From Alphaproteobacteria bacterium (lineage in GTDB: Bacteria > Pseudomonadota > Alphaproteobacteria > UBA7887), in assembly GCA_028289725.1 (NCBI GenBank), contig JANQOH010000084.1, positions 1 through 5,037 of the forward strand: 5,037 nt of DNA. The letters run 5' to 3'. Shown piece after piece: positions 1-5,037 of the stretch; position 1 is the stretch's first letter, and every line of letters starts with the position of its first letter. The position numbers and the translations under genes are program-made. The notes beneath the pieces were generated by a model, which ran no database searches, had not been told where the DNA came from, and saw only the letters and a list, made by a program, of their open reading frames with translations.

Positions 1-1
1 C

Positions 2-739
2 AATGCGGCGGCGGGCCTCCGCCATTATGGCCTCGAAGTATTCGACGAAAGCCGGCTCAACGTCACAGTGATTGAAGCGGGGCCGCGCATTCTGCCCGCG
101 TTGCCCGAAAAACTCGCCAAGGCCGCGCACGAAGAGCTTGAGGCGCTCGGCGTCAAAGTACTGACCGGCACGCCAGTATCAGAGGTAACGCGCGAAGCCA
201 TGATCACCGACGGCGGCGCGTCGATTTCCGCCGACATCAAGGTTTGGGCCGCTGGCGTCAAAGGCGCCGATATGCTCGATGGCATTGCCGGCCTCGAAAC
301 CAATCGTGCAAACCAATTGGTGGTGCGTCCGACGCTTCAAACCACACAAGACGACCGCATTTTCGCGATCGGCGATTGCTGTGCCTGTACGCTTGAAGGC
401 GAAGACCGGCCGGTGCCACCGCGCGCCCAAGCCGCGCATCAAATGGCGTCCACCGTGTTCCGCAATCTAAAGCGTTTGCTGGACGGCCGGCCGCTTGCGG
501 ACTTCGTGTACCGGGACCACGGCTCGCTGGTGTCGCTCAGCCGATTTTCTACGGTCGGCAGTTTGATGGGCAACTTGATCGGCGGCCGCATGGCGATCGA
601 AGGACGGCTCGCCCGCTTGGTTTATGTCTCACTCTACCGCATGCATTTGATTGCCATCCACGGCTGGTTCAAGGGCCTGCTGCTAATTGTGGTCGGCCAC
701 GTCAACCAAGTGGTCCGCCCCAAACTCAAGCTTCATTAG
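2..739 (+). CDS. ndh: Type II NADH dehydrogenase (NDH-2), C-terminal part, 5' end outside window
   Basis: Single-subunit, non-proton-pumping NADH:quinone oxidoreductase on the cytoplasmic face of the inner membrane; it passes electrons from NADH through FAD to quinone. The frame is open from base 2 and ends at TAG 737-739, giving 245 visible residues. No start lies in view; the GTG at 68 is an internal valine codon. The visible part opens near the end of the NADH-binding Rossmann unit, where VTVIEAGPRILP supplies the acidic residue (about residue 25) that contacts the adenosine ribose. Next come VWAAG (about residue 81) and the FAD-binding RIFAIGD (Asp about 125). PRAQAAHQ (about 141-147) is the conserved quinone-side NDH-2 motif. 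The C-terminus, LYRMHLIAIHGWFKG followed by a short hydrophobic stretch and RPKLKLH, matches the amphipathic membrane anchor of the family. The N-terminal FAD-binding GxGxxG is missing only because of the window edge. The gene is convergent with the amidase and looks intact at its 3' end. Confidence 0.9.
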   Translation, partial: NAAAGLRHYGLEVFDESRLNVTVIEAGPRILPALPEKLAKAAHEELEALGVKVLTGTPVSEVTREAMITDGGASISADIKVWAAGVKGADMLDGIAGLETNRANQLVVRPTLQTTQDDRIFAIGDCCACTLEGEDRPVPPRAQAAHQMASTVFRNLKRLLDGRPLADFVYRDHGSLVSLSRFSTVGSLMGNLIGGRMAIEGRLARLVYVSLYRMHLIAIHGWFKGLLLIVVGHVNQVVRPKLKLH

Positions 740-763
740 CACACTAAGGGAAGAGGCGGGAAA

Positions 764-801
764 TCACCCCCACCCAAACCCTCCCCCATCAAGGGGGAGG
801 G
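764..801 (+). repeat. Palindromic intergenic repeat, copy 1
   Basis: A C-rich leader (TCACCCCCACCCAAA, 764-778) is followed by a perfect 9-bp hairpin: CCCTCCCCC at 779-787, loop ATCAA at 788-792, GGGGGAGGG at 793-801. The 34-bp core (764-797) recurs as the reverse complement at 846-879 with four mismatches. It starts 24 bp after the stop of the NADH dehydrogenase gene, so its RNA could form a stable 3' hairpin that protects or ends that transcript. No clear run of T follows the stem, so it is not a standard intrinsic terminator. C-rich leader plus G-rich hairpin units of this style are common dispersed intergenic repeats in alphaproteobacteria; I cannot name the family from sequence alone. 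Confidence 0.8.
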
Positions 802-845
802 CTCGGCATTGTTTGCCCATTCGGTGACAAAGCCAGAGTCAATCC

Positions 846-879
846 CCCCCTTGATGGGGGAGGGTCGGGGTCGAGGTGA
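846..879 (-). repeat. Palindromic intergenic repeat, copy 2 (inverted)
   Basis: Read on the minus strand this copy has the same order as copy 1: leader TCACCTCGACCCCGA, then CCCTCCCCC, loop ATCAA and GGGGG. It is 30/34 identical to copy 1. The right side of the palindrome is less perfect: five G:C pairs (846-850 with 856-860), then a mismatch at 845/861. It begins 8 bp beyond the amidase stop codon, so it would lie in the 3' untranslated region of the hydantoinase-amidase transcript, mirroring the place of copy 1 behind the NADH dehydrogenase gene. The stem ends of the two copies face each other across a 48-bp spacer (798-845), so the whole segment can also fold as one long imperfect hairpin. 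Confidence 0.8.
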
Positions 880-887
880 AAAGCCAA

Positions 888-2351
888 TTATGCCGCACAA
901 ATTTCCGGTTTGCGGTCGGCCCAGGGCTTCGCTTGTTCCAGTTGACCGGCCAGCCGAAGCAAGGCCGCTTCATCGCCGAAGCGTCCAGTGAAATGTAGTC
1001 CGACCGGTAAGCCGTCGTCGGTCCAATGCAGCGGCAGCGAGATAGCCGGTTGGCCCGAGGCATTGGCGAGGTAGGTATAGGGCGAGAACGTGGCCATGCG
1101 CCGGCGAAGTTCAAAGGGGTCGTCGCGATAAACCAGAGTGCCGAGCGGGACAGGCGGTTGGCCGAGCGTGGTGGTCAGCCACATATCGTGATCTTCGTAG
1201 AAAGTGCTCAGCGCCCGCACTTGCCGTTGCACGTCTTGAAGCGCCATTAAATAGTCTGGCCCGCTGACCGCGCGTCCGCGTTCCGAAAACGCCCAAACGA
1301 AAGGCTCGAACCGGTCCGGTGTCAGTTCTTTATCGAGCCGGCGCGACCAGTCGGCCAACGCCCAGGCAACGCCGGCGGCGAGGATTGTTGTGAATTTCTG
1401 CCAAAGCTCCATGCCGTCGAAGGCCGGCGCCGCTTCAACGACCGTGTGCCCGAGAGACTCGCACAGCGCCGCGGTCTCATGGATCGCGTCGACGCACACC
1501 GGATCGAGCGGATCGCCGAGCGGCGTTTCGGTCGAGAAACCGATCTTGAGAGCGCCCGGATCGGCATTTGCTTCTTTTACGAACGGCTGGCGTGGCGCCG
1601 GTGCCAAATAGGGTTCGCCGGCGGTCGGGCCGGTTACGGCGTCGAGAACGGTCGCGGTATCACGCACGCTACGCGTCAGCACATGTTCCATGAGCATGCC
1701 GGTGAAAAGGTCACCATAGTGCGGTGCGAAGGTTGTCCGTCCGCGCGTTGGTTTGAGGCCAACGAGGCCGCAGCACGACGCGGGAATTCGGATCGAGCCC
1801 GCGACATCGTTGCCGTGCGCCATCGGCACGACGCGTGCGGCCACGGCCGCCGCGGTGCCGCCGCTCGACCCCCCGGTCGTGCGTTCCGGATTCCACGGAT
1901 TGCGTGACGGGCCGAACAGTTGCGGTTCCGTGGTCGCGCCAATCGCGAACTCCGGCAGATTGGTCTTACCGATCGTAATCAACCCGGCATCGCGATAGCG
2001 CTTGGTAATCTCGCTGTCTTCTACGGGCACGTAGCCTTCAAGAAACGCACTGCCTTCGGTGAACGGAATGCCCGCGGTCTCAGCCAGAAAGTCTTTCATG
2101 AGGAAGGGAACGCCCGCGAACGGTCCGTCGCCGAGTGGCGCTTTCGCCGCGGCACGGGCATCGTCGAACATTTCCGTGACGACGGCGTTCAGTGTGCCGT
2201 TGACCTGCTCGCAGCGTTCAATCGCATCGTCGACCAGTTCAAGCGCGGTAACCTCGCCCCTGCGCACCAATTCGGCGAGCGCGGTCGCGTCCAAGTCACC
2301 GAATGCTGTTGCCGGCGTTTCGCTCGTTTCAGCGGCCTGCTTTTCCGCCAT
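888..2351 (-). CDS. Amidase-signature family hydrolase
   Basis: Serine amidohydrolase of the amidase signature (AS) family, which cleaves C-N amide bonds; predicted cytoplasmic since no signal peptide is visible. It has 487 residues, normal for the family. The Ser-cisSer-Lys triad is complete: Lys86 in GVPFLMKDF, cis-Ser162 in TTGGSSGGTAAAVAA, and nucleophile Ser186 in DVAGSIRIPAS. The 24-residue Ser162-Ser186 spacing equals that of known AS enzymes. The conserved CGLVGLKPTRGR follows directly. The glycine pair usual before the nucleophile is Ala184-Gly185 here. The ATG (2349-2351) overlaps the hydantoinase stop by one base (TAATG), and only a weak purine-rich stretch (GGCAGAG) precedes it, so translation is probably coupled. 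The sequence resembles the broad amidase group that includes cyclic-dimer amidases and aryl/alkyl amidases; it shows no recognisable GatA-type context. The partnership with a hydantoinase suggests a role in processing ring-opened amides, but the substrate cannot be read from the sequence. Confidence 0.9.
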   Translation of the reverse strand: MAEKQAAETSETPATAFGDLDATALAELVRRGEVTALELVDDAIERCEQVNGTLNAVVTEMFDDARAAAKAPLGDGPFAGVPFLMKDFLAETAGIPFTEGSAFLEGYVPVEDSEITKRYRDAGLITIGKTNLPEFAIGATTEPQLFGPSRNPWNPERTTGGSSGGTAAAVAARVVPMAHGNDVAGSIRIPASCCGLVGLKPTRGRTTFAPHYGDLFTGMLMEHVLTRSVRDTATVLDAVTGPTAGEPYLAPAPRQPFVKEANADPGALKIGFSTETPLGDPLDPVCVDAIHETAALCESLGHTVVEAAPAFDGMELWQKFTTILAAGVAWALADWSRRLDKELTPDRFEPFVWAFSERGRAVSGPDYLMALQDVQRQVRALSTFYEDHDMWLTTTLGQPPVPLGTLVYRDDPFELRRRMATFSPYTYLANASGQPAISLPLHWTDDGLPVGLHFTGRFGDEAALLRLAGQLEQAKPWADRKPEICAA

Positions 2352-3802
2352 TACTCTGCCGCGGGGCGAAAACCGGGTGTTTCCAGTCGATATTGCTCGG
2401 CGACCGGTTGATAGGCGCCGCCATAGGGTCCGCGTTTGATGAACATGCCATCGCCCGGGCGGCCAAGATATTCGCCCTTGTCGACGACGATCTTGCCGCG
2501 CGACAGCACGGTCTCGGTGAAGCCTTTGACCTTCATGCCCTCGAAGGCATTGTAGTCGACGTTCATATGATGGGTCTTGGAGTTGTAGTAGCTGATGGTC
2601 TCTTCGTGCTCCGGATCGAAGATCACGATATCGGCGTCACTACCGACGGCGATGGTACCTTTGCGCGGAAAGAGCCCAAAAATCTTGGCCGGACTGGTCG
2701 AGGTCAGTTCCACGAAGCGGTTGAGGCCGATCCGCCGCTTGTTGACGCCATAGTGATAGATCAGGCTCATTCGGTTCTCGATTCCGGGACCGCCATTCGG
2801 AATTTTTGAAAAGTCGTCCTTGCCGATCTCCTTCTGCTCCTTCAGGCAAAATGGACAATGATCGGTCGAGATAACGTTGAGATTGCCGGCACGCAGACCG
2901 GTCCAAAGCTCGTCTTGGTTCCATTTTTCGCGCAGCGGCGGCGTCAGGACGTATTTCGCGCCGTCGAAACCGGGTTCGTCGTAGGCGTCGATATCGAGCA
3001 GCAAATATTGCGGGCAGGTTTCCGCGTGCGCCATCACGCCGCGCGCCTGCGCGTCGCGCAGTTCCTTCAGCGAGTCGTATGCGCTGAGGTGAACGATGTA
3101 GACTGGCGCGCGAGCGACTTCTGCAATGGCGAGCGCGCGGTGTGTGCCTTCGGCTTCCAACCGTGTTGGACGGGTCAGCGCGTGTTGTTTCGGCTCGATA
3201 TGACCTTCGGACAGCGCGATTTTGATCAGTTCGTCAATCACGATGCCGTTCTCGGCGTGCATGCACACCAAAGTTCCGTCTTCGCCGGCCTTGCGCATGG
3301 TCCGGAAAATCGTGCCGTCGTCGGACAGCATCGCGCCCGGATACGCCATGAACAGCTTGTAGCTCGTCACGCCTTCGTCGGCGAGACGGCGCATCTCCGG
3401 CATGCGATGCTCGGGCATATCGGTGATGATCATGTGAAACGAGTAATCGATCGCGGTCGTGCCCGCCGCTTTAGCATGCCAAGTATCCAGCGCTTCGAGC
3501 GTCGAGGTGCCGCGCGTCTGAACTGCGAAATCGATAACGCAGGTGGTCCCGCCATAGGCGGCGGCGCGCGTCCCGGTCTCGAACGTGTCGGAGGTCGTCG
3601 TACCGCCGAACGGGAGTTCCAAATGGGTGTGCGGATCGATCCCGCCCGGGATCACCAGCTTACCGGCGGCATCGATGGTATGGCTTGCGTCGATGACCAA
3701 GTCGCGGCCGATTAAACTGACGGTGGAGTCTTGGATAAATATGTCCGCGTGATAATCGTCGGTCGCGGTCACGATCCGGCCATTCTTGATCAATACACTC
3801 AC
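2351..3802 (-). CDS. hydA: Dihydropyrimidinase / D-hydantoinase
   Basis: Binuclear-metal cyclic amidohydrolase that hydrolytically opens dihydropyrimidines or 5-substituted hydantoins to N-carbamoyl amino acids; cytoplasmic. It has 483 residues, a typical length. All metal ligands are present: His58 and His60 in GGIDPHTH, the lysine that becomes carbamylated, Lys149, in SYKLFMAYPG, His182 in CMHAENG, His238 in YIVHLSAYDS, and Asp314 in STDHCPF. Tyr154 sits at the usual substrate-contact tyrosine, and IPNGGPGIENRMSLIYH carries the substrate-binding Asn336 region. The C-terminal THHMNVDYNAFEG is typical of dihydropyrimidinases and argues against allantoinase or dihydroorotase. The start is a GTG (3800-3802), chosen because GGGAGG lies 5 bases upstream. 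It is first in a two-gene operon with the amidase. Whether the natural substrate is dihydrouracil/dihydrothymine, a hydantoin or another cyclic imide is open: no dihydropyrimidine dehydrogenase or beta-ureidopropionase gene is in view. Confidence 0.93.
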   Translation of the reverse strand: MSVLIKNGRIVTATDDYHADIFIQDSTVSLIGRDLVIDASHTIDAAGKLVIPGGIDPHTHLELPFGGTTTSDTFETGTRAAAYGGTTCVIDFAVQTRGTSTLEALDTWHAKAAGTTAIDYSFHMIITDMPEHRMPEMRRLADEGVTSYKLFMAYPGAMLSDDGTIFRTMRKAGEDGTLVCMHAENGIVIDELIKIALSEGHIEPKQHALTRPTRLEAEGTHRALAIAEVARAPVYIVHLSAYDSLKELRDAQARGVMAHAETCPQYLLLDIDAYDEPGFDGAKYVLTPPLREKWNQDELWTGLRAGNLNVISTDHCPFCLKEQKEIGKDDFSKIPNGGPGIENRMSLIYHYGVNKRRIGLNRFVELTSTSPAKIFGLFPRKGTIAVGSDADIVIFDPEHEETISYYNSKTHHMNVDYNAFEGMKVKGFTETVLSRGKIVVDKGEYLGRPGDGMFIKRGPYGGAYQPVAEQYRLETPGFRPAAE

Positions 3803-3807
3803 CGCCG

Positions 3808-3813
3808 CCTCCC
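3808..3813 (-). promoter_or_regulatory. Ribosome binding site deciding the GTG start of hydA
   Basis: On the minus strand GGGAGG stands 5 bases before the GTG at 3802-3800. It is a strong Shine-Dalgarno match and supports GTG as the true start; translation from it gives the standard N-terminus MSVLIKNGRIV of this family. Confidence 0.75.
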
Positions 3814-3844
3814 AAGCGCTTTGCCGACCAGAAACTGCGGTGCC

Positions 3845-3874
3845 ACTCTAGTCACAAGCACCGTCCAAGGTGAA
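3845..3874 (-). promoter_or_regulatory. Candidate sigma-70-type promoter for hydA-amidase
   Basis: On the minus strand TTCACC (3874-3869) and TAGAGT (3850-3845) are separated by 18 bases. Each matches four of six positions of the -35 and -10 consensus. Transcription would begin a few bases downstream, giving a leader of roughly 35 bases before the GTG start. The match is modest and such pairs occur by chance, so this is a suggestion only. Confidence 0.25.
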
Positions 3875-3893
3875 CGTTTTTCGCGCTACATGC

Positions 3894-3922
3894 CCGAAAA
3901 ACCGAAGAATTTCGGGATTCGG
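3894..3922. promoter_or_regulatory. Candidate operator: nested CCGAA/TTCGG inverted repeats
   Basis: Four half-sites sit in 29 bp: CCGAA at 3894-3898 and 3902-3906, then TTCGG at 3911-3915 and 3918-3922. The inner pair forms a 5-bp inverted repeat with a 4-bp centre (GAAT). An overlapping pairing of CCCGAAA (3893-3899) with TTTCGGG (3910-3916) gives a 7-bp arm with a 10-bp spacer. The site lies in the gap between the divergent hydantoinase and binding-protein genes, upstream of the candidate hydA promoter, where a shared regulator could act on both. No regulator gene is in view to assign it to. Confidence 0.35.
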
Positions 3923-3945
3923 AGCCAGATTCGTCGCTATGTTTT

Positions 3946-3964
3946 GCAGTCGGCGGCGGACTGC
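3946..3964. repeat. 6-bp inverted repeat in divergent promoter region
   Basis: GCAGTC (3946-3951) and GACTGC (3959-3964) form a perfect 6-bp stem around a 7-base GC-rich loop. The sequence CAGTCGGCGG inside it (3947-3956) recurs as a direct repeat at 3992-4001, 45 bp further on. Depending on where transcription of the binding-protein gene starts, this could be an operator or an RNA hairpin in its leader. A very weak promoter-like pair on the + strand (TTGCAG 3944-3949, 17 bases, CAGAAT 3967-3972) overlaps it. I otherwise see nothing clear in 3965-4080. Confidence 0.35.
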
Positions 3965-4081
3965 GGCAGAATTGAATGCGGGATCATCAAACAGTCGGCG
4001 GACAAACGGTTCCCCGAACACACAACAAGACCGGAAACGGGGTATCGAGCGGAAGCGACAAGATCGACTCAGCACCGACCG

Positions 4082-4088
4082 AAGGGAG
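4082..4088 (+). promoter_or_regulatory. Ribosome binding site of the solute-binding protein gene
   Basis: AAGGGAG ends 7 bases before the ATG at 4096, a strong Shine-Dalgarno at good spacing. It favours this ATG over the in-frame ATG at 4144 (codon 17), which sits one residue before the Tat motif and has GAAAGG only one base upstream. Confidence 0.7.
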
Positions 4089-4095
4089 AGGTTAC

Positions 4096-5037
4096 ATGTC
4101 GAGAACGTCCAAGAAATTACCGGTAAAAGCCGTGAAGAAAGGCATGACGCGGCGCAAATTTGTCGGGGCGACCGCCACGGCGGGCGTTGTGGCCGCGACA
4201 GGAATTACCGGGTTTCCGTATATTGCCCGTGCCGCGGACCCCATCCGCACGGTCGGCCTGGGCGTCAGCGTCATCAACGAAATTCAATCACAAGCGAGCA
4301 GCGACCTCGGTTTCGACGTGCGCGGCCAAGCGCTCGGCTACGGCGCCATGTTCGGCAAAATGCTGAACCAGAATGACCAATACGAAATCGCCGAAGGCTA
4401 TTTCAATGATATGGACGTCTTCATTCCGGCGAAGGTTTGGCAGCCGATCGACACGCAGCGGATCACCGATTGGGACAAGGTCACCGATCTGTGCAAGACC
4501 GGCAAGTTGACTCCGGACTCAAACGAGGGACAGGGCGACGCACCGTTCCGCCATCTCTGGTTGGACGCCGACGGCAATCGCGTTGATGGCCCGTCGCGTT
4601 ATGTGTCGATGGTGCCGGGTTGGCACAATGCTGACTCGCTTGGCTACAACCCGGACGAAACTGGCCGTCCGATCGAGAGCTGGGGCGAGTTGTTCAGTGA
4701 AGACTTCGCCGGCGCGGTGGCATTGCTCAACGTGCCGCAGATCGGCGTCATGGATGCTGCGCTCGGCGTGGAGGCGCTCGGCCTCTACACGTTCGGCGAC
4801 AAGGGCAACATGACCAGGGAAGAGATCGACTTCCTGATCGACTTCCTGATCGAAAAGAAGGACGAAGGCCACTCCCGCGCGTTCTGGGAAACCTTTGGCC
4901 AGTCGGTGAACCTGATGGTCAGCGGCGAGGTGGTGCTTGAAAGCATGTGGTCGCCGGCGGACACCGCGAGCAAGGCGGAAGGCGTGTCGTGCATCTACGC
5001 GAGCCCGAAGGAAGGCATGCGCGGCTGGCACGGCGGT
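4096..5037 (+). CDS. Tat-exported ABC transporter substrate-binding protein (PotD-like), 3' end outside window
   Basis: Periplasmic solute-binding component of an ABC importer, solute-binding family 1 of the spermidine/putrescine type. The frame runs open from ATG 4096 to the window end, 314 codons with no stop, so the C-terminal part is missing. The N-terminus is a clear twin-arginine signal: a lysine-rich n-region, TRRKFVG at residues 18-24, an alanine/glycine-rich hydrophobic segment, and a likely cleavage at ARA|AD after residue 46. A Tat signal implies export of a folded protein. The mature part shows features of PotD-type proteins: an alternating hydrophobic first strand (TVGLGVSVI), a DMDVFIPAKVWQPIDTQRI segment of the kind in which these proteins name the first hinge, VPGWHNADSLGYNPD, and SWGELFSEDFAGAVAL, where the family commonly has a 'W..L..p...Gkv.l' pattern. 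A 12-bp tandem duplication encodes IDFLIDFL (residues 244-251). Divergent from the hydantoinase operon, it suggests uptake of that pathway's substrate; the ligand cannot be told from sequence. Confidence 0.85.
   Translation, partial: MSRTSKKLPVKAVKKGMTRRKFVGATATAGVVAATGITGFPYIARAADPIRTVGLGVSVINEIQSQASSDLGFDVRGQALGYGAMFGKMLNQNDQYEIAEGYFNDMDVFIPAKVWQPIDTQRITDWDKVTDLCKTGKLTPDSNEGQGDAPFRHLWLDADGNRVDGPSRYVSMVPGWHNADSLGYNPDETGRPIESWGELFSEDFAGAVALLNVPQIGVMDAALGVEALGLYTFGDKGNMTREEIDFLIDFLIEKKDEGHSRAFWETFGQSVNLMVSGEVVLESMWSPADTASKAEGVSCIYASPKEGMRGWHGG
4825..4848 (+). repeat. 12-bp perfect in-frame tandem repeat inside the binding-protein gene
   Basis: ATCGACTTCCTG occurs twice back to back (4825-4836, 4837-4848), followed by a further partial ATCGA. 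It encodes Ile-Asp-Phe-Leu twice within a predicted surface helix before the conserved-looking FLIEKKDEG. The reading frame is kept. It may be a recent duplication or simply two similar helix turns with the same codons. Confidence 0.7.

Noticed and set aside
68..739. GTG at 68 as the start of a short protein
   Set aside because: The same frame is open to the window's left edge and upstream residues match the NDH-2 Rossmann region, so the gene begins outside the window.
779..801. Intrinsic (rho-independent) terminator
   Set aside because: The stem is strong, but no T-run follows it on either strand, so I record it as a palindromic repeat that may help 3' end formation rather than as a terminator.
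764..879. CRISPR-like repeat
   Set aside because: There are only two copies, in opposite orientation, with no array of spacers and no cas gene in view.
1446..2411. Two overlapping + strand open frames (1446-1907 and 1920-2411) opposite the amidase gene
   Set aside because: Both are shadows of the amidase gene; the products are low in recognisable structure and there is no ribosome binding site pattern to support them.
2858..3715. A 285-codon open frame on the + strand opposite the hydantoinase gene
   Set aside because: It is exactly antisense to a gene with complete catalytic motifs, its protein is Arg/Val/Gln-rich without recognisable domains, and long antisense frames are expected in GC-rich DNA.
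3848..4075. A 75-codon minus-strand open frame and overlapping + strand frames (3731-4126, 3870-4376) in the divergent gap
   Set aside because: None shows a ribosome binding site or recognisable sequence; the products are Arg/Cys/Ser-rich, and the + strand frames run into known genes in the wrong frame.
4519..5031. A 170-codon minus-strand open frame opposite the binding-protein gene
   Set aside because: The + strand frame carries a Tat signal, a strong ribosome binding site and family motifs; the antisense product is His/Arg/Ala-rich with no recognisable domain.

Overview
This GC-rich window looks like an alphaproteobacterial chromosome segment, probably from the Hyphomicrobiales/Rhodospirillales range. 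That placement is an inference from codon use, from the NDH-2, hydantoinase and Tat-signal sequences, and from a C-rich/G-rich intergenic palindrome of a style common in such genomes. I see no insertion sequence, phage gene, CRISPR array, tRNA or rRNA.

Layout. (1) Positions 2-739, + strand: the C-terminal part of a type II NADH dehydrogenase (NDH-2), cut by the left edge. (2) Positions 740-887: a short gap between convergent genes. It holds two copies of a 34-bp palindrome-bearing repeat in opposite orientation, 30/34 identical. (3) Positions 888-3802, - strand: a two-gene operon transcribed right to left. A dihydropyrimidinase/D-hydantoinase (GTG start, strong ribosome binding site) is followed by an amidase-signature hydrolase, and the two are joined by a TAATG stop/start overlap. 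(4) Positions 3803-4095: a 293-bp divergent promoter region with several short inverted and direct repeats. (5) Positions 4096-5037, + strand: the first 314 codons of a Tat-exported PotD-like ABC transporter substrate-binding protein, cut by the right edge.

How the genes fit together. The divergent hydantoinase-amidase pair and solute-binding protein look like one catabolic module. The likely scheme is that a periplasmic binding protein captures a small nitrogen compound, an ABC importer (presumably encoded just past the right edge) brings it in, the hydantoinase opens a cyclic amide or ureide ring, and the amidase cleaves an amide bond in the product or in a related substrate. The enzyme families are clear from catalytic motifs. 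The actual substrate and the pathway link are inference. The NDH-2 gene is a separate respiratory gene that only happens to converge on the module.

I did not find an obviously unprecedented system. The points most worth a second look are the inverted repeat pair, the coupling of an amidase (rather than a recognisable N-carbamoylase) to the hydantoinase, and the repeat-rich divergent control region.
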